Of a DNA stretch of 7,741 nt, positions 7,452 through 7,741 are shown piece by piece. Position 1 is the first letter of the stretch; the number at the start of each line of letters is the position of its first letter. The position numbers and the translations under genes are program-made. The DNA comes from Nitrospira sp. (lineage in GTDB: Bacteria; Nitrospirota; Nitrospiria; Nitrospirales; Nitrospiraceae): contig JABMDG010000238.1 in NCBI GenBank assembly GCA_015904045.1, forward strand, positions 1 through 7,741, in the 5' to 3' direction. The notes below the pieces were generated by a model. That model saw only the letters and a list, made by a program, of their open reading frames with translations, searched no databases and was not told where the DNA came from.

Positions 7452-7467
7452 GTCCGGTCACACGGAC
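7452..7467 (-). repeat. Short inverted repeat just after the LTxxQ gene
   Basis: GTCCG-GTCACA-CGGAC is a 5-bp inverted repeat with a 6-nt loop, starting three bases past the stop codon of the upstream gene on the minus strand. It may be a weak stem protecting or ending the upstream transcript. It lacks a T tract and is short, so the call is tentative. Confidence 0.3.
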
Positions 7468-7470
7468 GCG

Positions 7471-7741
7471 TTATTGCACGGACATGTTGCCGGGCGGCTG
7501 CGGCACGGAGCCTCCCATCCCTTCATGCGGGTTCTTGCCGTGGGGATTGGCGCCGTAGGAGCCACCCCCGTGCGGGTTGGCGTGGCCTTTCCCGTGTTGT
7601 TGCATGACCTTGTCGTGCTCGGTTTTTTCCTTTTCCCGCTGTTCGGGAGTCAAGATAGCCATCACGTCCCGGCGGGCCTTGATCGAGGCCATGCGGAGTG
7701 CCACCTGCTGGTCTTCGCTTTGCTTGAGCTTGGCTTCGATC
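7471..7741 (-). CDS. LTxxQ (Spy/CpxP/ZraP-like) small protein with His-rich tail, C-terminal part
   Basis: The gene runs off the right edge, so only the last 89 residues are visible and the true start lies outside. A Met at 7704 is available but internal, because the frame remains open to the edge with matching helical sequence ([16 protein letters not shown]). The visible part begins with a charged helix, followed by [14 protein letters not shown] (25-38). The LTPEQ (30-34) matches the LTxxQ motif of periplasmic Spy/CpxP and the zinc-linked ZraP/CnrX-type proteins. The tail is low-complexity and rich in His and Gly, with six histidines (42, 49, 53, 57, 67, 72) and three NPH units (55-57, 65-67, 70-72). 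It contains no cysteine. Metal binding in the periplasm is a reasonable inference. The signal peptide expected for this family would be outside the window. It lies upstream of ilvD on the same strand, about 70 nt away, and a functional link to ilvD is not implied. Confidence 0.68.
   Translation of the reverse strand, partial: IEAKLKQSEDQQVALRMASIKARRDVMAILTPEQREKEKTEHDKVMQQHGKGHANPHGGGSYGANPHGKNPHEGMGGSVPQPPGNMSVQ

Noticed and set aside
7400..7470. Branched-chain amino acid attenuator or leader peptide before ilvD
   Set aside because: The only small frame here (from GTG 7432) is in frame with ilvD and contains no Ile/Leu/Val run. The hairpins do not form a terminator/antiterminator pair with a T tract.
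1..7741. Mobile element, phage, CRISPR, toxin-antitoxin or defence genes
   Set aside because: No transposase, integrase, direct-repeat array or recognised defence domain is visible on either strand, and all intact genes fit housekeeping or envelope functions.

Overview
The window is ordinary chromosomal DNA from a moderately GC-rich Gram-negative-type bacterium. The gene content and protein style (an envelope-glycan operon next to ilvD and a small LTxxQ/Spy-like protein) resemble Nitrospira (Nitrospirota). That assignment is inference from general familiarity, not from a marker gene. Coding density is very high, and I see no RNA gene, insertion sequence, CRISPR array, phage gene or attachment site.

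Region 1 (78-5719, + strand) holds five tightly packed genes that look like one operon, or the middle to end of one. In order they are: a polyprenyl-phosphate sugar-1-phosphate transferase of the WecA/MraY family; an FAD-dependent oxidoreductase of the UDP-galactopyranose mutase/protoporphyrinogen oxidase-like group; a GT4-type glycosyltransferase; a class I SAM-dependent methyltransferase; and a membrane-anchored SGNH/GDSL-type protein. Genes 1-2 overlap by four bases (ATGA), genes 2-3 are 9 nt apart, genes 3-4 about 16 nt apart, and genes 4-5 overlap by 10 nt. Together they suggest assembly of a lipid-linked surface or exported polysaccharide. The first enzyme loads a sugar phosphate onto the lipid carrier, the glycosyltransferase extends it, and the methyltransferase and SGNH protein may decorate it. 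The FAD enzyme may supply or modify a sugar nucleotide. Substrates cannot be read from sequence alone.

Region 2 (5726-7741, - strand) runs convergently to the operon, with only six bases between the two stop codons. It contains a complete ilvD (dihydroxy-acid dehydratase, branched-chain amino acid synthesis) with all three iron-sulfur cysteines. Upstream of it is the C-terminal 89 residues of a small LTxxQ-motif protein with a histidine/glycine-rich tail, cut by the window edge. The roughly 70-nt gap between these two genes contains two small inverted repeats.

I found no convincing new biological system. The points most worth a second look are the reduced histidine motif in the WecA-like enzyme, the unidentified substrate of the UGM-like flavoprotein, the long mid-section of the SGNH protein, and the His-rich tail of the LTxxQ protein.
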